Origin: Psychrobacillus insolitus
GTDB taxonomy: Bacteria > Bacillota > Bacilli > Bacillales_A > Planococcaceae
Assembly (NCBI RefSeq): GCF_003254155.1
Contig: NZ_QKZI01000002.1
Span: 1-64,000, forward strand
Length of the DNA: 64,000 nt
Reading direction: 5' to 3'
Below the pieces are notes generated by a model, which searched no databases, was not told where the DNA came from, and saw only the letters and a program-made list of their open reading frames with translations. Position 1 is the first letter of the stretch. Every line of letters starts with the position of its first letter. The position numbers and the translations under genes are program-made. Below, piece by piece: positions 42,860 to 51,180 of this stretch.

Positions 42860-43360
42860 ATGTCTGGCAGAAGTCAAGATGAAGGTTTAAAAGATTTAAC
42901 ATTGTTAGGTAACCAAGGTACAAAATATTCATTTGATTATGCTCCTGAAATACTGGAGTCGGTAGATAATCTTCATTCTACTCGGGATTATTTTGTTAAA
43001 TTTAATTGCCCAGAATTTACAAGTTTATGTCCAATTACAGGTCAGCCGGATTTTGCGACGATGTATATCTCGTATATTCCGGATAAAAAAATTGTAGAGA
43101 GTAAATCGTTAAAATTGTATTTGTTCAGCTTTAGAAATCATGGTGATTTCCATGAGGACTGTGTGAATATCATCATGAACGATTTAATTGAATTGCTAGA
43201 TCCTAGGTATATTGAGGTGTGGGGAAAATTCACTCCACGTGGAGGTATTTCAATTGATCCGTGGTGTAATTATGGAAGACCCGATACTAAATATGTAGAG
43301 ATGGCGGATTTCCGTTTAATGAACCATGATCTTTATCCAGAAAAAATTGATAACCGATAA
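42860..43360 (+). CDS. queF: NADPH-dependent preQ0 reductase QueF
   Basis: A 166-residue short-type QueF. The catalytic Cys57 lies in [14 protein letters not shown], and the QueF motif [20 protein letters not shown] is intact. It reduces preQ0 to preQ1 in queuosine synthesis. I chose ATG 42860 because TTGGAGG precedes it; the frame is open back to 42731 but that part overlaps the riboswitch terminator. It is set apart from queCDE by a second riboswitch. Confidence 0.96.
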   Translation: MSGRSQDEGLKDLTLLGNQGTKYSFDYAPEILESVDNLHSTRDYFVKFNCPEFTSLCPITGQPDFATMYISYIPDKKIVESKSLKLYLFSFRNHGDFHEDCVNIIMNDLIELLDPRYIEVWGKFTPRGGISIDPWCNYGRPDTKYVEMADFRLMNHDLYPEKIDNR

Positions 43361-43362
43361 AG

Positions 43363-43465
43363 TGAAACTTCAATAAGTGGTGGGTTCTTCAATCCCCACT
43401 TACGTTTATGCGCTTGGCAAAGCGTTGAAGTGGAAGTCTTACTGCCCGTTAGTGTGGGATAAATG
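43363..43465. other. Structured non-coding element between queF and queC
   Basis: Three hairpin-like segments follow the queF stop: AAGTGG...CCACTT with TTCTTCAATCC, CGCTTGGCAAAGCG, and CTGCCCGTTAGTGTGGGAT. The pattern recalls ends of IS200/IS605-type elements or their reRNA, but I see no transposase or TnpB frame. It may be a stranded element end or part of the queC leader. Confidence 0.3.
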
Positions 43466-43483
43466 AATAATCCTTTTTGAAGG

Positions 43484-43516
43484 AAGAGGTTTTAGCTACC
43501 CTCTTAAAAAAACTAA
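43484..43516 (+). ncRNA. preQ1-I riboswitch upstream of queC
   Basis: AAGAGGTTTTAGCTACCCTCTT followed by AAAAAAACTAAG is a canonical preQ1-I aptamer, close to that of Bacillus subtilis queC. It controls the queC-queD-queE-transporter unit through the terminator at 43523. Confidence 0.95.
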
Positions 43517-43522
43517 GAAGAT

Positions 43523-43554
43523 AACAGCATTCTTTCTTAGGATGCTGTTTTTTC
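43523..43554 (+). terminator. Riboswitch terminator before queC
   Basis: AACAGCATTC and GGATGCTGTT pair, followed by TTTTTC. Confidence 0.9.
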
Positions 43555-43575
43555 GATATAAGGGAGTTTTGAATA

Positions 43576-44235
43576 ATGAAGCAGGAAAAAGCGATCATTG
43601 TGTTTAGTGGTGGTCAGGATAGCACGACTTGTCTATTTTGGGCAAAAGAACGTTTTAAAGAGATTGAGGCAGTTACTTTCGATTATGGTCAAAGACATAG
43701 TCTCGAAATCGAATGTGCCAAGGAGATAGCTAAGGAGCTTGGTATAAAGCATCACATACTAGATATGTCTCTCCTAAATCAGCTTGCGCCAAATGCATTG
43801 ACGCGTGATGACATAGTGGTTGAGGATGGAGGAGAAGGTGAGTTACCGTCAACTTTTGTACCTGGTCGTAATCTGCTCTTTCTTTCATTTGCTGGAGTTT
43901 TAGCGAGCCAAGTAGGAGCGCGACATATCGTTACTGGAGTGTGTGAAACTGATTTTAGTGGTTATCCGGATTGCCGAGATATTTTTGTTAAATCGTTAAA
44001 TGTAACGTTAAATCTATCGATGGATACATCTTTTGTGATTGATACACCGCTTATGTGGTTGAACAAGGCTCAAACATGGGAGCTTGCTGATCAGCTTGGA
44101 GTGCTGGAGTTTGTTCGAGAGAGAACGTTGACCTGTTATAACGGGGTAATAGCGGATGGCTGTGGTGAATGTCCAGCGTGCAAGCTGAGAAAAAGAGGGC
44201 TTGATGAGTATTTAAGCTTCAAGAAGGGGTCCTAA
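43576..44235 (+). CDS. queC: 7-cyano-7-deazaguanine synthase QueC
   Basis: A 219-residue PP-loop ATPase. The nucleotide loop is [12 protein letters not shown] near residue 9; [10 protein letters not shown] and [11 protein letters not shown] follow. The zinc site is CYNG...[13 protein letters not shown]. It converts carboxydeazaguanine to preQ0 with ammonia and ATP. AAGGGAG precedes ATG 43576. First gene of queC-queD-queE. Confidence 0.96.
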   Translation: MKQEKAIIVFSGGQDSTTCLFWAKERFKEIEAVTFDYGQRHSLEIECAKEIAKELGIKHHILDMSLLNQLAPNALTRDDIVVEDGGEGELPSTFVPGRNLLFLSFAGVLASQVGARHIVTGVCETDFSGYPDCRDIFVKSLNVTLNLSMDTSFVIDTPLMWLNKAQTWELADQLGVLEFVRERTLTCYNGVIADGCGECPACKLRKRGLDEYLSFKKGS

Positions 44236-44238
44236 GGC

Positions 44239-44712
44239 ATGACGGGTTTTAGAATTGTCGATAAGCTTCAAAAAATAGATGAAGATATTCAAAGTAGTCA
44301 ATTAAAGTATCATTCAAAGCGTGTTCTCGTCAGCAAGGAATTTACCTTCGATGCTGCTCACCATTTACATAATTACGAGGGGAAATGTAAAAATTTGCAC
44401 GGACATACGTATCGTGCTGTATTAGGATTGAGTGGATACACGGATGAACGCGGTTTGATGATTGATTTTGGCGATATAAAAGAAATATGGAAACAAAAGA
44501 TAGAGATATATTTGGATCATCATTATTTGAATGAAACACTTCCCGCCATGAATACGACGGCAGAGAATATCGTTGTCTGGGTTTATGAAAAGTTGGCTGA
44601 ACACCTGCTTGATGAGCAACGATATAATGGGGCGCGTGTTGAATTTATCAGATTGTATGAAACTCCGACAAGCTATGCTGAAGCAAGACGGGAGTGGATG
44701 GAAGTTGAGTAA
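44239..44712 (+). CDS. queD: 6-carboxytetrahydropterin synthase QueD
   Basis: A 157-residue T-fold enzyme. Zinc and catalytic residues are visible in FDAAHHLHNYEGKCKNLHGHTY and HHYLN, with ETPTSYAEA near the end. It makes 6-carboxytetrahydropterin from dihydroneopterin triphosphate. ATG 44239 lies 3 bp after queC, and the end overlaps queE by 8 bp. Confidence 0.95.
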   Translation: MTGFRIVDKLQKIDEDIQSSQLKYHSKRVLVSKEFTFDAAHHLHNYEGKCKNLHGHTYRAVLGLSGYTDERGLMIDFGDIKEIWKQKIEIYLDHHYLNETLPAMNTTAENIVVWVYEKLAEHLLDEQRYNGARVEFIRLYETPTSYAEARREWMEVE

Positions 44713-45433
44713 GGTACCCGTTATGGAGATTTTTGGACCGACGATTCAAGGCGAGGGAATGGTAGTTGGCCAGAAGACGATGTTTGTGCGGACTGCAGGC
44801 TGTGACTATTCCTGTTCCTGGTGTGATTCATCGTTTACATGGGATGGTAGCGGTAAGCATCTTATTGTCCAAATGACTGCAGAAGAGATTTGGTCTGAGT
44901 TGAAACGTCTTGGAGGCAGTGGTTTTTCATTTGTCACGATTTCGGGTGGGAATCCGGCACTCCTTCGAAATTTGGATGCACTTATTGCTATTTTAAAGGA
45001 AAACAACATAAAAATAGGAGTGGAGACACAGGGAAGCAGATGGCAGGAATGGCTGTATGATATCGATGAACTGACGATTTCACCAAAGCCTCCCAGTTCC
45101 GGAATGACCACGGACTTTTCTGTGCTCTCGGATATCTTCGAAAAGCTTAATAATCAAAATAACGAGCAGCATACATCCCTCAAAATAGTCGTTTTCAATC
45201 AAGTAGATTATGATTATGCCAAACAAGTTCACCTTCGATACCCGACGATCCCTTTTTATCTCCAGACTGGTAATGATGATATCACGACGACCGACAACCC
45301 ACAGCTAATCAGCCGTTTATTAGGGAAATACCAAGAGCTGATCGACTGGGTGATTGAGGATGAAGAATTAAGAGATGTCAAAGTACTGCCACAGCTGCAC
45401 GCCCTTGTTTGGGGAAATAAAAGAGGCGTGTAG
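44705..45433 (+). CDS. queE: 7-carboxy-7-deazaguanine synthase QueE
   Basis: A 242-residue radical SAM enzyme. The cluster motif is CDYSCSWCD (CxxxCxxC), preceded by PVMEIFGPTIQGEGMVVGQ, and followed by TISGGNPALL. I chose TTG 44705, which overlaps the queD stop and gives the family's usual short N-terminus; GGATGG lies upstream. The frame is open much further back within queD but that is not coding. Confidence 0.94.
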   Translation: MSKVPVMEIFGPTIQGEGMVVGQKTMFVRTAGCDYSCSWCDSSFTWDGSGKHLIVQMTAEEIWSELKRLGGSGFSFVTISGGNPALLRNLDALIAILKENNIKIGVETQGSRWQEWLYDIDELTISPKPPSSGMTTDFSVLSDIFEKLNNQNNEQHTSLKIVVFNQVDYDYAKQVHLRYPTIPFYLQTGNDDITTTDNPQLISRLLGKYQELIDWVIEDEELRDVKVLPQLHALVWGNKRGV

Positions 45434-45479
45434 TGGTCAGAAGAAAGAAAGTATTTAATTTTACTGGAGGAGTAACATC

Positions 45480-46019
45480 ATGAGAATCTTATTTTATTTA
45501 ATATCAATAGTGACTGCTAACGTAGTAACGGCGGCATTTGCGCCATTACAGTTCGGCGTGTTTATCGTACCTATGGGAACGCTATTAATTGGAGCGACCT
45601 TCATTTTTCGAGATCTTGTACAAAACAAATATGGCAGAGCACAGACATACATATTCATTTTTGTAGCTTTGGCATTTTCTGCATTGGCTTCATTTATATT
45701 AGGAGATACCTTGTTGATAGTCGCAGCATCCGCGATTTCATTTATTGTCGCTGAAACAGCTGATACCGAGATTTATACAAGGTTGAAACTGCCAATGGCT
45801 TGGCGTGTGTTCTATAGTGGGATTGTTGGAGGATTTTTGGATTCTGTTATTTTTGTAGTAGTTGGGTTAAGTCCGCTTGGAGCCAATTTCCTTCCGTGGG
45901 AAGCGGTACCAGCTGCTATTGTAGGGCAAATTATTGTGAAGACTGTCATTCAAATGATTGGTGCACTGATTTTGAATCAAGTATATGTGATTAAAGAAAG
46001 ACGCCTTATTTCTGAGTAA
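45480..46019 (+). CDS. VUT-family queuosine precursor transporter (YpdP/YhhQ-like)
   Basis: A 179-residue protein with six helices and the VUT family segments VVTAAFAPLQFGVFIVPMGT, FRDLVQNKYGR and AETADTEIYTRLK, ending GALILNQVYV. Such proteins import queuine, preQ0 or preQ1. It lies 46 bp after queE behind ACTGGAGG and is probably co-transcribed under preQ1 control. Confidence 0.9.
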   Translation: MRILFYLISIVTANVVTAAFAPLQFGVFIVPMGTLLIGATFIFRDLVQNKYGRAQTYIFIFVALAFSALASFILGDTLLIVAASAISFIVAETADTEIYTRLKLPMAWRVFYSGIVGGFLDSVIFVVVGLSPLGANFLPWEAVPAAIVGQIIVKTVIQMIGALILNQVYVIKERRLISE

Positions 46020-46164
46020 TTTAGAGTGACAGGCACTTCAAAAGAGTATAAAGTAACGAAAAATGCTATGGTATCTTTATTGTAAATTTGTTTTTCCTGT
46101 GTGGAGAGTAATTCAATAATTGCATCGAATACAGTGTGAAAACTATAAATAAAGGAGACTTACC

Positions 46165-47289
46165 ATGAAAAAAAAGTATGAAACTATCTTTCAATCCTTT
46201 ACCTTTCCTTCAGGAGTAGATGTAAAGAATCGCATTATGATTGCACCGATGACGCATTTTTCGTCGCAAGAAAATGGGGAAGTGTCTGAACAAGAGCTAG
46301 CTTATTACAAGGAGCGTTCTGGCGGTGTTGGAGCATTCATAACAGCATGTGGATATGTCAATATCGATGGAAAAGGGTTTCCAGGACAATTTAGCATCGC
46401 GGATGACAATACTATTCCTGGACTGAAGAAATTAGCTGAAGCCATTCAATCGAATGGAACAAAAGCTATTCTGCAAATTTATCATGGTGGACGACAATCA
46501 CCTCCAGAGCTATTGCCAGCTAAACAGTCTATTTCCGCTAGTGGTATTGCAGCTGAACAAGTAGGCGCGGCAGTACCTCGTGAGATGACAGAAATAGAAA
46601 TCAATAATACAATTAACGCTTTTGGAGAGGCAACTCGACGCGCAATTGAAGCAGGATTTGACGGTGTTGAAATACATGGGGCTAATTCATATCTATTACA
46701 GCAATTTTTCTCTCCACATTCTAATAGAAGAATGGACGAGTGGGGTGGATCACTTGAAAAACGGATGAAGTTCCCGTTAGCAGTTGTAGATTCAGTGAAA
46801 AATGCCGTTGCTGAGTATGCAAAAACGCCATTTATTGTTGGGTATCGTATATCACCTGAAGAAGGAAGTAACCCAGGTATTTCGTTGAATGATACGTTAC
46901 AATTTGTTGAAAAGTTAGCAGATCAAGCGCTCGATTATTTACATGTGTCGGTCAATCATTTTTGGAATGGTTCTTTCCGAGAGAAAAGTGGATCGCAATC
47001 TAGGATTATTAAAATTCATGAAAAAGTTGGCAGCAGAGTTCCAGTTGTTGGTGTAGGTTCACTACATACGCCAGATGAGGTAGTAGAAGCATTAGAAACA
47101 GGAGTTCCGTTAATTGCATTAGGTCGTGAATTGCTCATGGAACCAAATTGGATTGAAAAAATTCAAGCTGATGAGGAAGAACAAATCCGCACAACTCTAT
47201 CTAAAAAAGACCAGCAAGAACTAGTCATTCCTGACCCATTATGGCAGCGTCTGATTAACGTAAAAGGTTGGTTACCCGTGGTGGATTAA
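46165..47289 (+). CDS. Old yellow enzyme family NADH:flavin oxidoreductase
   Basis: A 374-residue FMN-dependent TIM barrel. Motifs: NRIMIAPMTHFSS, QIYHGGRQSPPE, GFDGVEIHGANSYLLQQFFS, and phosphate-binding PVVGVGSLHTPDEV with ALGRELLMEPNW. Related to YqiG-type ene reductases; the substrate is unknown. AAAGGAG precedes ATG 46165. A C-terminal relic resembling its end (WLPVV) lies near 53020. Confidence 0.92.
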   Translation: MKKKYETIFQSFTFPSGVDVKNRIMIAPMTHFSSQENGEVSEQELAYYKERSGGVGAFITACGYVNIDGKGFPGQFSIADDNTIPGLKKLAEAIQSNGTKAILQIYHGGRQSPPELLPAKQSISASGIAAEQVGAAVPREMTEIEINNTINAFGEATRRAIEAGFDGVEIHGANSYLLQQFFSPHSNRRMDEWGGSLEKRMKFPLAVVDSVKNAVAEYAKTPFIVGYRISPEEGSNPGISLNDTLQFVEKLADQALDYLHVSVNHFWNGSFREKSGSQSRIIKIHEKVGSRVPVVGVGSLHTPDEVVEALETGVPLIALGRELLMEPNWIEKIQADEEEQIRTTLSKKDQQELVIPDPLWQRLINVKGWLPVVD

Positions 47290-47356
47290 GGAGAGTCTAG
47301 TGGTAAGGGACATTTGGTACTTTCTATAACCCATTTGCTTTAAATAAATGTTAATA

Positions 47357-47409
47357 AGAACCAAAAATTAAAGAGCCAATTAAATTTGGGTTCTTTAATT
47401 TTTGGTTCT
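47357..47409. terminator. Hairpin with 18-bp perfect stem
   Basis: AGAACCAAAAATTAAAGA (47357-47374) and its complement (47392-47409) lie between the oxidoreductase and the convergent YdeI-like gene. Probably a bidirectional terminator. Confidence 0.7.
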
Positions 47410-47579
47410 ATTTAAATAACGCAGAGAATGCTTATGATGGGTAGTAATTTATAAGTTTATAACTAAACATTATATGATAATAGATGGCAGGGCATATTTT
47501 GGCTGACCGCCTATCTTACGATAATGTTTAGCAATTAAAGCAGCTTATGTTGTAAATGGACATTTCAATATAAAATGTA

Positions 47580-48173
47580 CTAATCATTTAATCCCTTTCC
47601 ATTGAGAATTTGCTGCATACATTTTTCAACCCTTGACTCTTTAGTTTTGGATTGTTTGGGTGCAGAAAAATAAAGAATGTATGCTCTTTTCCGTCCAGGA
47701 GTCAATGCATCAAAAGCAGTTTTCAAAGAAGGGGTTTCATCTAATTTTTTTTGAAACTCTTCAGGAATTATGAATTCTGTACTCCTTTTAATTTTCACTT
47801 CCAAACCGGCTTTTTCTACTTCAATGGCTTCATAAATATATGCTTTCAAGATGGTTTCCATTTCAACTATTTCTTGAACATTGGTGAAACGAATCTGGCG
47901 CGCCGCCTGTACATTCTCCGTTTGTTGGATTAGAATCCCCTGGGGATCCTTTAACAGGGCACCTTTGTGAAACAGAAGCGCACAATATTCTTTAAACCCA
48001 TGTATTAAAACTATGTTTTTATTCTCAAACGCGTAACAAGGATGCATCCACTTAAATTCTTCGGTCAGCTCACACTCAAGAACAATATTTCTCAACTTCT
48101 CAGATTCTTCCTTCCACTTTTTGGCTTTACTTAAATATTCATCAACCTTAGGATTCATTTTATTCTTAGTCAT
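47580..48173 (-). CDS. YdeI/OmpD-associated family protein (DUF1801-like)
   Basis: A 197-residue protein. N-terminal DUF1801-like part: LRNIVLECELTEEFKWMHPCYAF and GFKEYCALLFHKGALLKDP. C-terminal YdeI part: FIIPEEFQKKLDE, PGRKRAYILYFSAPKQSKTKESR with the conserved basic motif. Members are linked to bacteriocin or antimicrobial resistance in some bacteria; the biochemical role is unknown. GAGGTG precedes ATG 48173. Confidence 0.88.
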   Translation of the reverse strand: MTKNKMNPKVDEYLSKAKKWKEESEKLRNIVLECELTEEFKWMHPCYAFENKNIVLIHGFKEYCALLFHKGALLKDPQGILIQQTENVQAARQIRFTNVQEIVEMETILKAYIYEAIEVEKAGLEVKIKRSTEFIIPEEFQKKLDETPSLKTAFDALTPGRKRAYILYFSAPKQSKTKESRVEKCMQQILNGKGLND

Positions 48174-48200
48174 CAAGTAACACCTCACTTAGAGAGTTAG

Positions 48201-49028
48201 TCATCCTATTTCCATTTCTTCTAAAATACCTTTAATTAATGCAACAAATTTAACTCTAACTTTACCTGCAACTTCAATTACTTCGTCGTGATTTAATGGT
48301 TGATCTAATATTCCACATGCCATATTGGTTAAGCAAGATATACCAAGTACTTTCATATTTCCGTGTGTGGCTACAATAGCTTCCGGTACCGTTGACATAC
48401 CTGCAGCGTCAGCTCCTAATGTGCGCATCATACGGATTTCAGCAGGTGTTTCGTAGGTAGGTCCGCTCCACCAAGCATAAACACCATGTTGCAAAGGTAT
48501 ATTTAGTTCGTTCGCTACTTTGGAGGCAATAGTACGAAGCTCCTTGTCGTATACTTGTGATAAATCTGGGAAACGAGTACCCAATTCATCATTATTTGGT
48601 CCAATTAACGGATTGATTCCGACTAAATTAATATGATCCGTAATTAACATCAAATCTCCTGGGTTAAAGTTTGTATTCACGGCACCACAAGCGTTTGTAA
48701 TAATTACATTCACTATACCAAGTGCTTTCATTACACGCACTGGAAAAGTTACTTCATCCAAAGTAAACCCTTCATAGTAATGAAATCGTCCTTTCATAGC
48801 TGCTACAATCTTTCCATTTAATTCACCTATGACAAGTTCGTTTGCATGACCAATTGCTCCAGACTTTGCAAAGTGAGGAATTTCACTATAAGGAATTTTG
48901 ACCGGGTTCTCAATTTCATCAGCAAGCGTTCCCAAGCCTGATCCTAGAATCATTCCAATCACAGGACGATGGTCTGTCTTACTCATAATGAAATCTCTAG
49001 CTTCTAAAATATCTTGGATATTATGCAT
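48201..49028 (-). CDS. pupG: Purine nucleoside phosphorylase (PunA/PupG type)
   Basis: A 275-residue phosphorylase of the trimeric PNP class. Motifs: GMILGSGLGTLADE, MKGRFHYYEGF, IITNACGAVN, AWWSGPTYETPAEI, ADAAGMSTVPEAIVATH and ISCLTNMACGI with the base-binding Asn. It splits guanosine and inosine with phosphate for salvage. AGGAGG precedes ATG 49028. It lies 27 bp upstream of the YdeI-like gene on the same strand; drm and other pentose genes are not here. Confidence 0.93.
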   Translation of the reverse strand: MHNIQDILEARDFIMSKTDHRPVIGMILGSGLGTLADEIENPVKIPYSEIPHFAKSGAIGHANELVIGELNGKIVAAMKGRFHYYEGFTLDEVTFPVRVMKALGIVNVIITNACGAVNTNFNPGDLMLITDHINLVGINPLIGPNNDELGTRFPDLSQVYDKELRTIASKVANELNIPLQHGVYAWWSGPTYETPAEIRMMRTLGADAAGMSTVPEAIVATHGNMKVLGISCLTNMACGILDQPLNHDEVIEVAGKVRVKFVALIKGILEEMEIG

Positions 49029-49284
49029 CTATAATTCCTCCTTGAAATGTTTCGTTAAAGTATATTACTAATAAAACGATATAAATGTACTCTACAACCG
49101 CTATACAAATAAACATGTTAACAATAAAATATTAATGGAGGGAAGAAATATTGTAAAGAAAACAGATAAATAACCTTGTTCTACTATGGTTGAGTGGTGA
49201 ATTCACTTCTTTTGAATCTCCATTAGCTATCATGAGTATAAATAGAAAACGTAAAGATTGTTGGGGAAAGGGAGACTGAAAGTT

Positions 49285-50310
49285 ATGCCGTTAGAAATCG
49301 TAAGAAATGATATTACCAAAATGCAGGTGGATGTTATTGTAAACGCGGCGAATAGCTCACTACAAAAGGGTGGTGGGGTATGCGGTGCTATTTTTAGTGC
49401 TGCAGGTAGGGAGCAGTTGCAAGCAGCGTGCAATGAAATTGGTGCATGTGCTGTAGGTCATGCAGTCGTGACAGATGGGTTTCAATTACATGCGAAGCAC
49501 ATTATCCATACGGTTGGGCCTATTTGGCAAGGGGGAGCTGCTAATGAAGAAACGCTTCTTACAGAGTGCTATAAAAATTCATTAACACTTGCAGCAGCAC
49601 ATGGATTTGATTCCATTGCCTTTCCACTCATTTCTTCTGGCATTTATGGATATCCGAAGGAGCAAGCATTACAAATCGCGATTTCTACGATTAGTTCATT
49701 TTTATTGGACCATGATATGCATGTGTATATTGTTGTTTATGACAAGCAGGCATTTGGGCTCAGTGAGAAGCTGTTCACATCCATTCATGCATATATAGAT
49801 GAGCACTATGTAGAAGGAAATGACGTACGCTTCCTGCGTAATCGACAGCTTTTCGATGAAGAATTGCCTCAAGTAATTGAGGAGGAAATCTTAGAAACTC
49901 TTATTTTTTCTCAAGAAATAGTAGTAGAAAATCAGAAAAAAAGAAGTTTGGAAGATGTATTAAATCAATTGGATGAATCATTTTCCGAGAGGCTTCTACG
50001 TTTAATTGATGAAAAAGAAAAGACGGACGTTGAGACGTATAAAAGAGCGAATATTGACCGTCGTCTCTTTTCTAAAATCCGCAATTCGGTCCATTATACA
50101 CCACTCAAAAAAACGGTAATCGCTTTTGCAATTGCACTTGAATTAAATTTAGATGAAACAGTAGATTTGTTATCAAAAGCTGGCTATACATTGTCGCATA
50201 GTAGTAAATTTGATGTCATTATTGAATACTTCATTGAAGAAAAGAACTTTAACATTCATGAAATTAACGAAGCGTTGTTTACTTTCGATCAAGTGTTATT
50301 AGGGGCGTAA
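49285..50310 (+). CDS. Macro-domain ADP-ribose hydrolase with C-terminal helical domain
   Basis: A 341-residue protein. Residues about 1-165 are a macro domain: DVIVNAANSSLQKGGGVCGAIF (ADP-ribose binding Asn), VTDGFQLHAKHIIHTVGP and PLISSGIYGYPKEQAL. Residues about 225-341 form a helical domain with LIDEKEKTDVETYKRANIDR and TPLKKTVIAFAIALELNLDET, which resembles a domain found on its own or fused to kinases and XRE-like proteins. Macro domains remove or read ADP-ribose. ATG 49285 follows GGGAG. The next gene is a VWA protein. Confidence 0.9.
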   Translation: MPLEIVRNDITKMQVDVIVNAANSSLQKGGGVCGAIFSAAGREQLQAACNEIGACAVGHAVVTDGFQLHAKHIIHTVGPIWQGGAANEETLLTECYKNSLTLAAAHGFDSIAFPLISSGIYGYPKEQALQIAISTISSFLLDHDMHVYIVVYDKQAFGLSEKLFTSIHAYIDEHYVEGNDVRFLRNRQLFDEELPQVIEEEILETLIFSQEIVVENQKKRSLEDVLNQLDESFSERLLRLIDEKEKTDVETYKRANIDRRLFSKIRNSVHYTPLKKTVIAFAIALELNLDETVDLLSKAGYTLSHSSKFDVIIEYFIEEKNFNIHEINEALFTFDQVLLGA

Positions 50311-50415
50311 TTGTCGCTTTTGAAGCGACCTATTCATTTGAGTAAATTGTTATCCTTAGTTTGTAAAGAAAACCGGTGGAACGAACCGGTACCTAGCAAA
50401 AGGAGGATGACGAAT

Positions 50416-51081
50416 ATGAAAAAGAATATAACTGAGTTAGTCTTTATCTTAGATAAAAGTGGTTCAATGGCTGGACTTGAGGCAGACACGATTGGTGGGT
50501 ATAATGCGATGCTTGCCAAACAAAAAAACGCAGAAGGCGAAGCAACTGTCACAACTGTTTTATTCAATCATGAATTCGAATTATTGCACGACCGTATTAA
50601 TGTAAGAGGGATTGCACCCATTACGGAAAAGGAATATGAGGTTGGTGGCACGACAGCATTACTGGATGCCATTGGTTCTACGATTCAGAAAATCGGTAAT
50701 GTGCAAAAAAGAACGAGTGAAGAAGTACGTGCAGGAAAAGTACTATTCGTCATCACTACTGATGGAATGGAAAATGCAAGTCGCCAATTTGGCTACGACA
50801 AGATAAAAGCGATGATCGCACACCAAAAAGAAATGTACGGTTGGGAGTTTATATTCTTGGGTGCCAATATTGATGCCATCTCTACTGCTGCCAAATTCGG
50901 CATCAATGAGGACTTCGCCGTAGAGTATCACGCAGACAAGGAAGGCACACAGTTAAATTATCAAGCACTTAATGAGGCTGTTACTTCGTTTCGTCAAGGT
51001 GAAAAAATCAATCGAACTTGGAAAAAAGATATCGAGAAAGACTTTGAAAATCGTCAGCAATCACGTCGGTCACGGGACTAA
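50416..51081 (+). CDS. VWA-domain protein (TerY-like)
   Basis: A 221-residue von Willebrand factor A domain protein. MIDAS motif DKSGSMAG near residue 12, GGTTALLDAIG, and ITTDGMENASRQFG complete the metal site. Cytoplasmic, with no signal peptide or membrane segment. VWA proteins of this type assemble complexes with kinases, ATPases or Ter proteins. AGGAGG precedes ATG 50416, 105 bp after the macro gene; a GTCGCTT/AAGCGAC hairpin lies in the gap. Function of the macro-VWA pair is unknown. Confidence 0.88.
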   Translation: MKKNITELVFILDKSGSMAGLEADTIGGYNAMLAKQKNAEGEATVTTVLFNHEFELLHDRINVRGIAPITEKEYEVGGTTALLDAIGSTIQKIGNVQKRTSEEVRAGKVLFVITTDGMENASRQFGYDKIKAMIAHQKEMYGWEFIFLGANIDAISTAAKFGINEDFAVEYHADKEGTQLNYQALNEAVTSFRQGEKINRTWKKDIEKDFENRQQSRRSRD

Positions 51082-51087
51082 TGTTTT

Positions 51088-51130
51088 GCCCCTGTGCTAG
51101 AAACATTCATGTTTGTTTCTAACGCAGGGA
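51088..51130. repeat. Dispersed palindrome copy M
   Basis: GCCCCTGTGCTAGAAAC and GTTTCTAACGCAGGG with loop ATTCATGTTT, 6 bp after the VWA stop. Confidence 0.85.
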
Positions 51131-51180
51131 ACTTACAAAAATATATTATATTGTGAGTGCTTAAAATGTTTGGTTATTAA

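Noticed and set aside
43363-43465. A third preQ1 riboswitch
   Set aside because: The hairpins do not match preQ1-I, and preQ1-II or preQ1-III features are not evident; the real aptamer lies at 43484.
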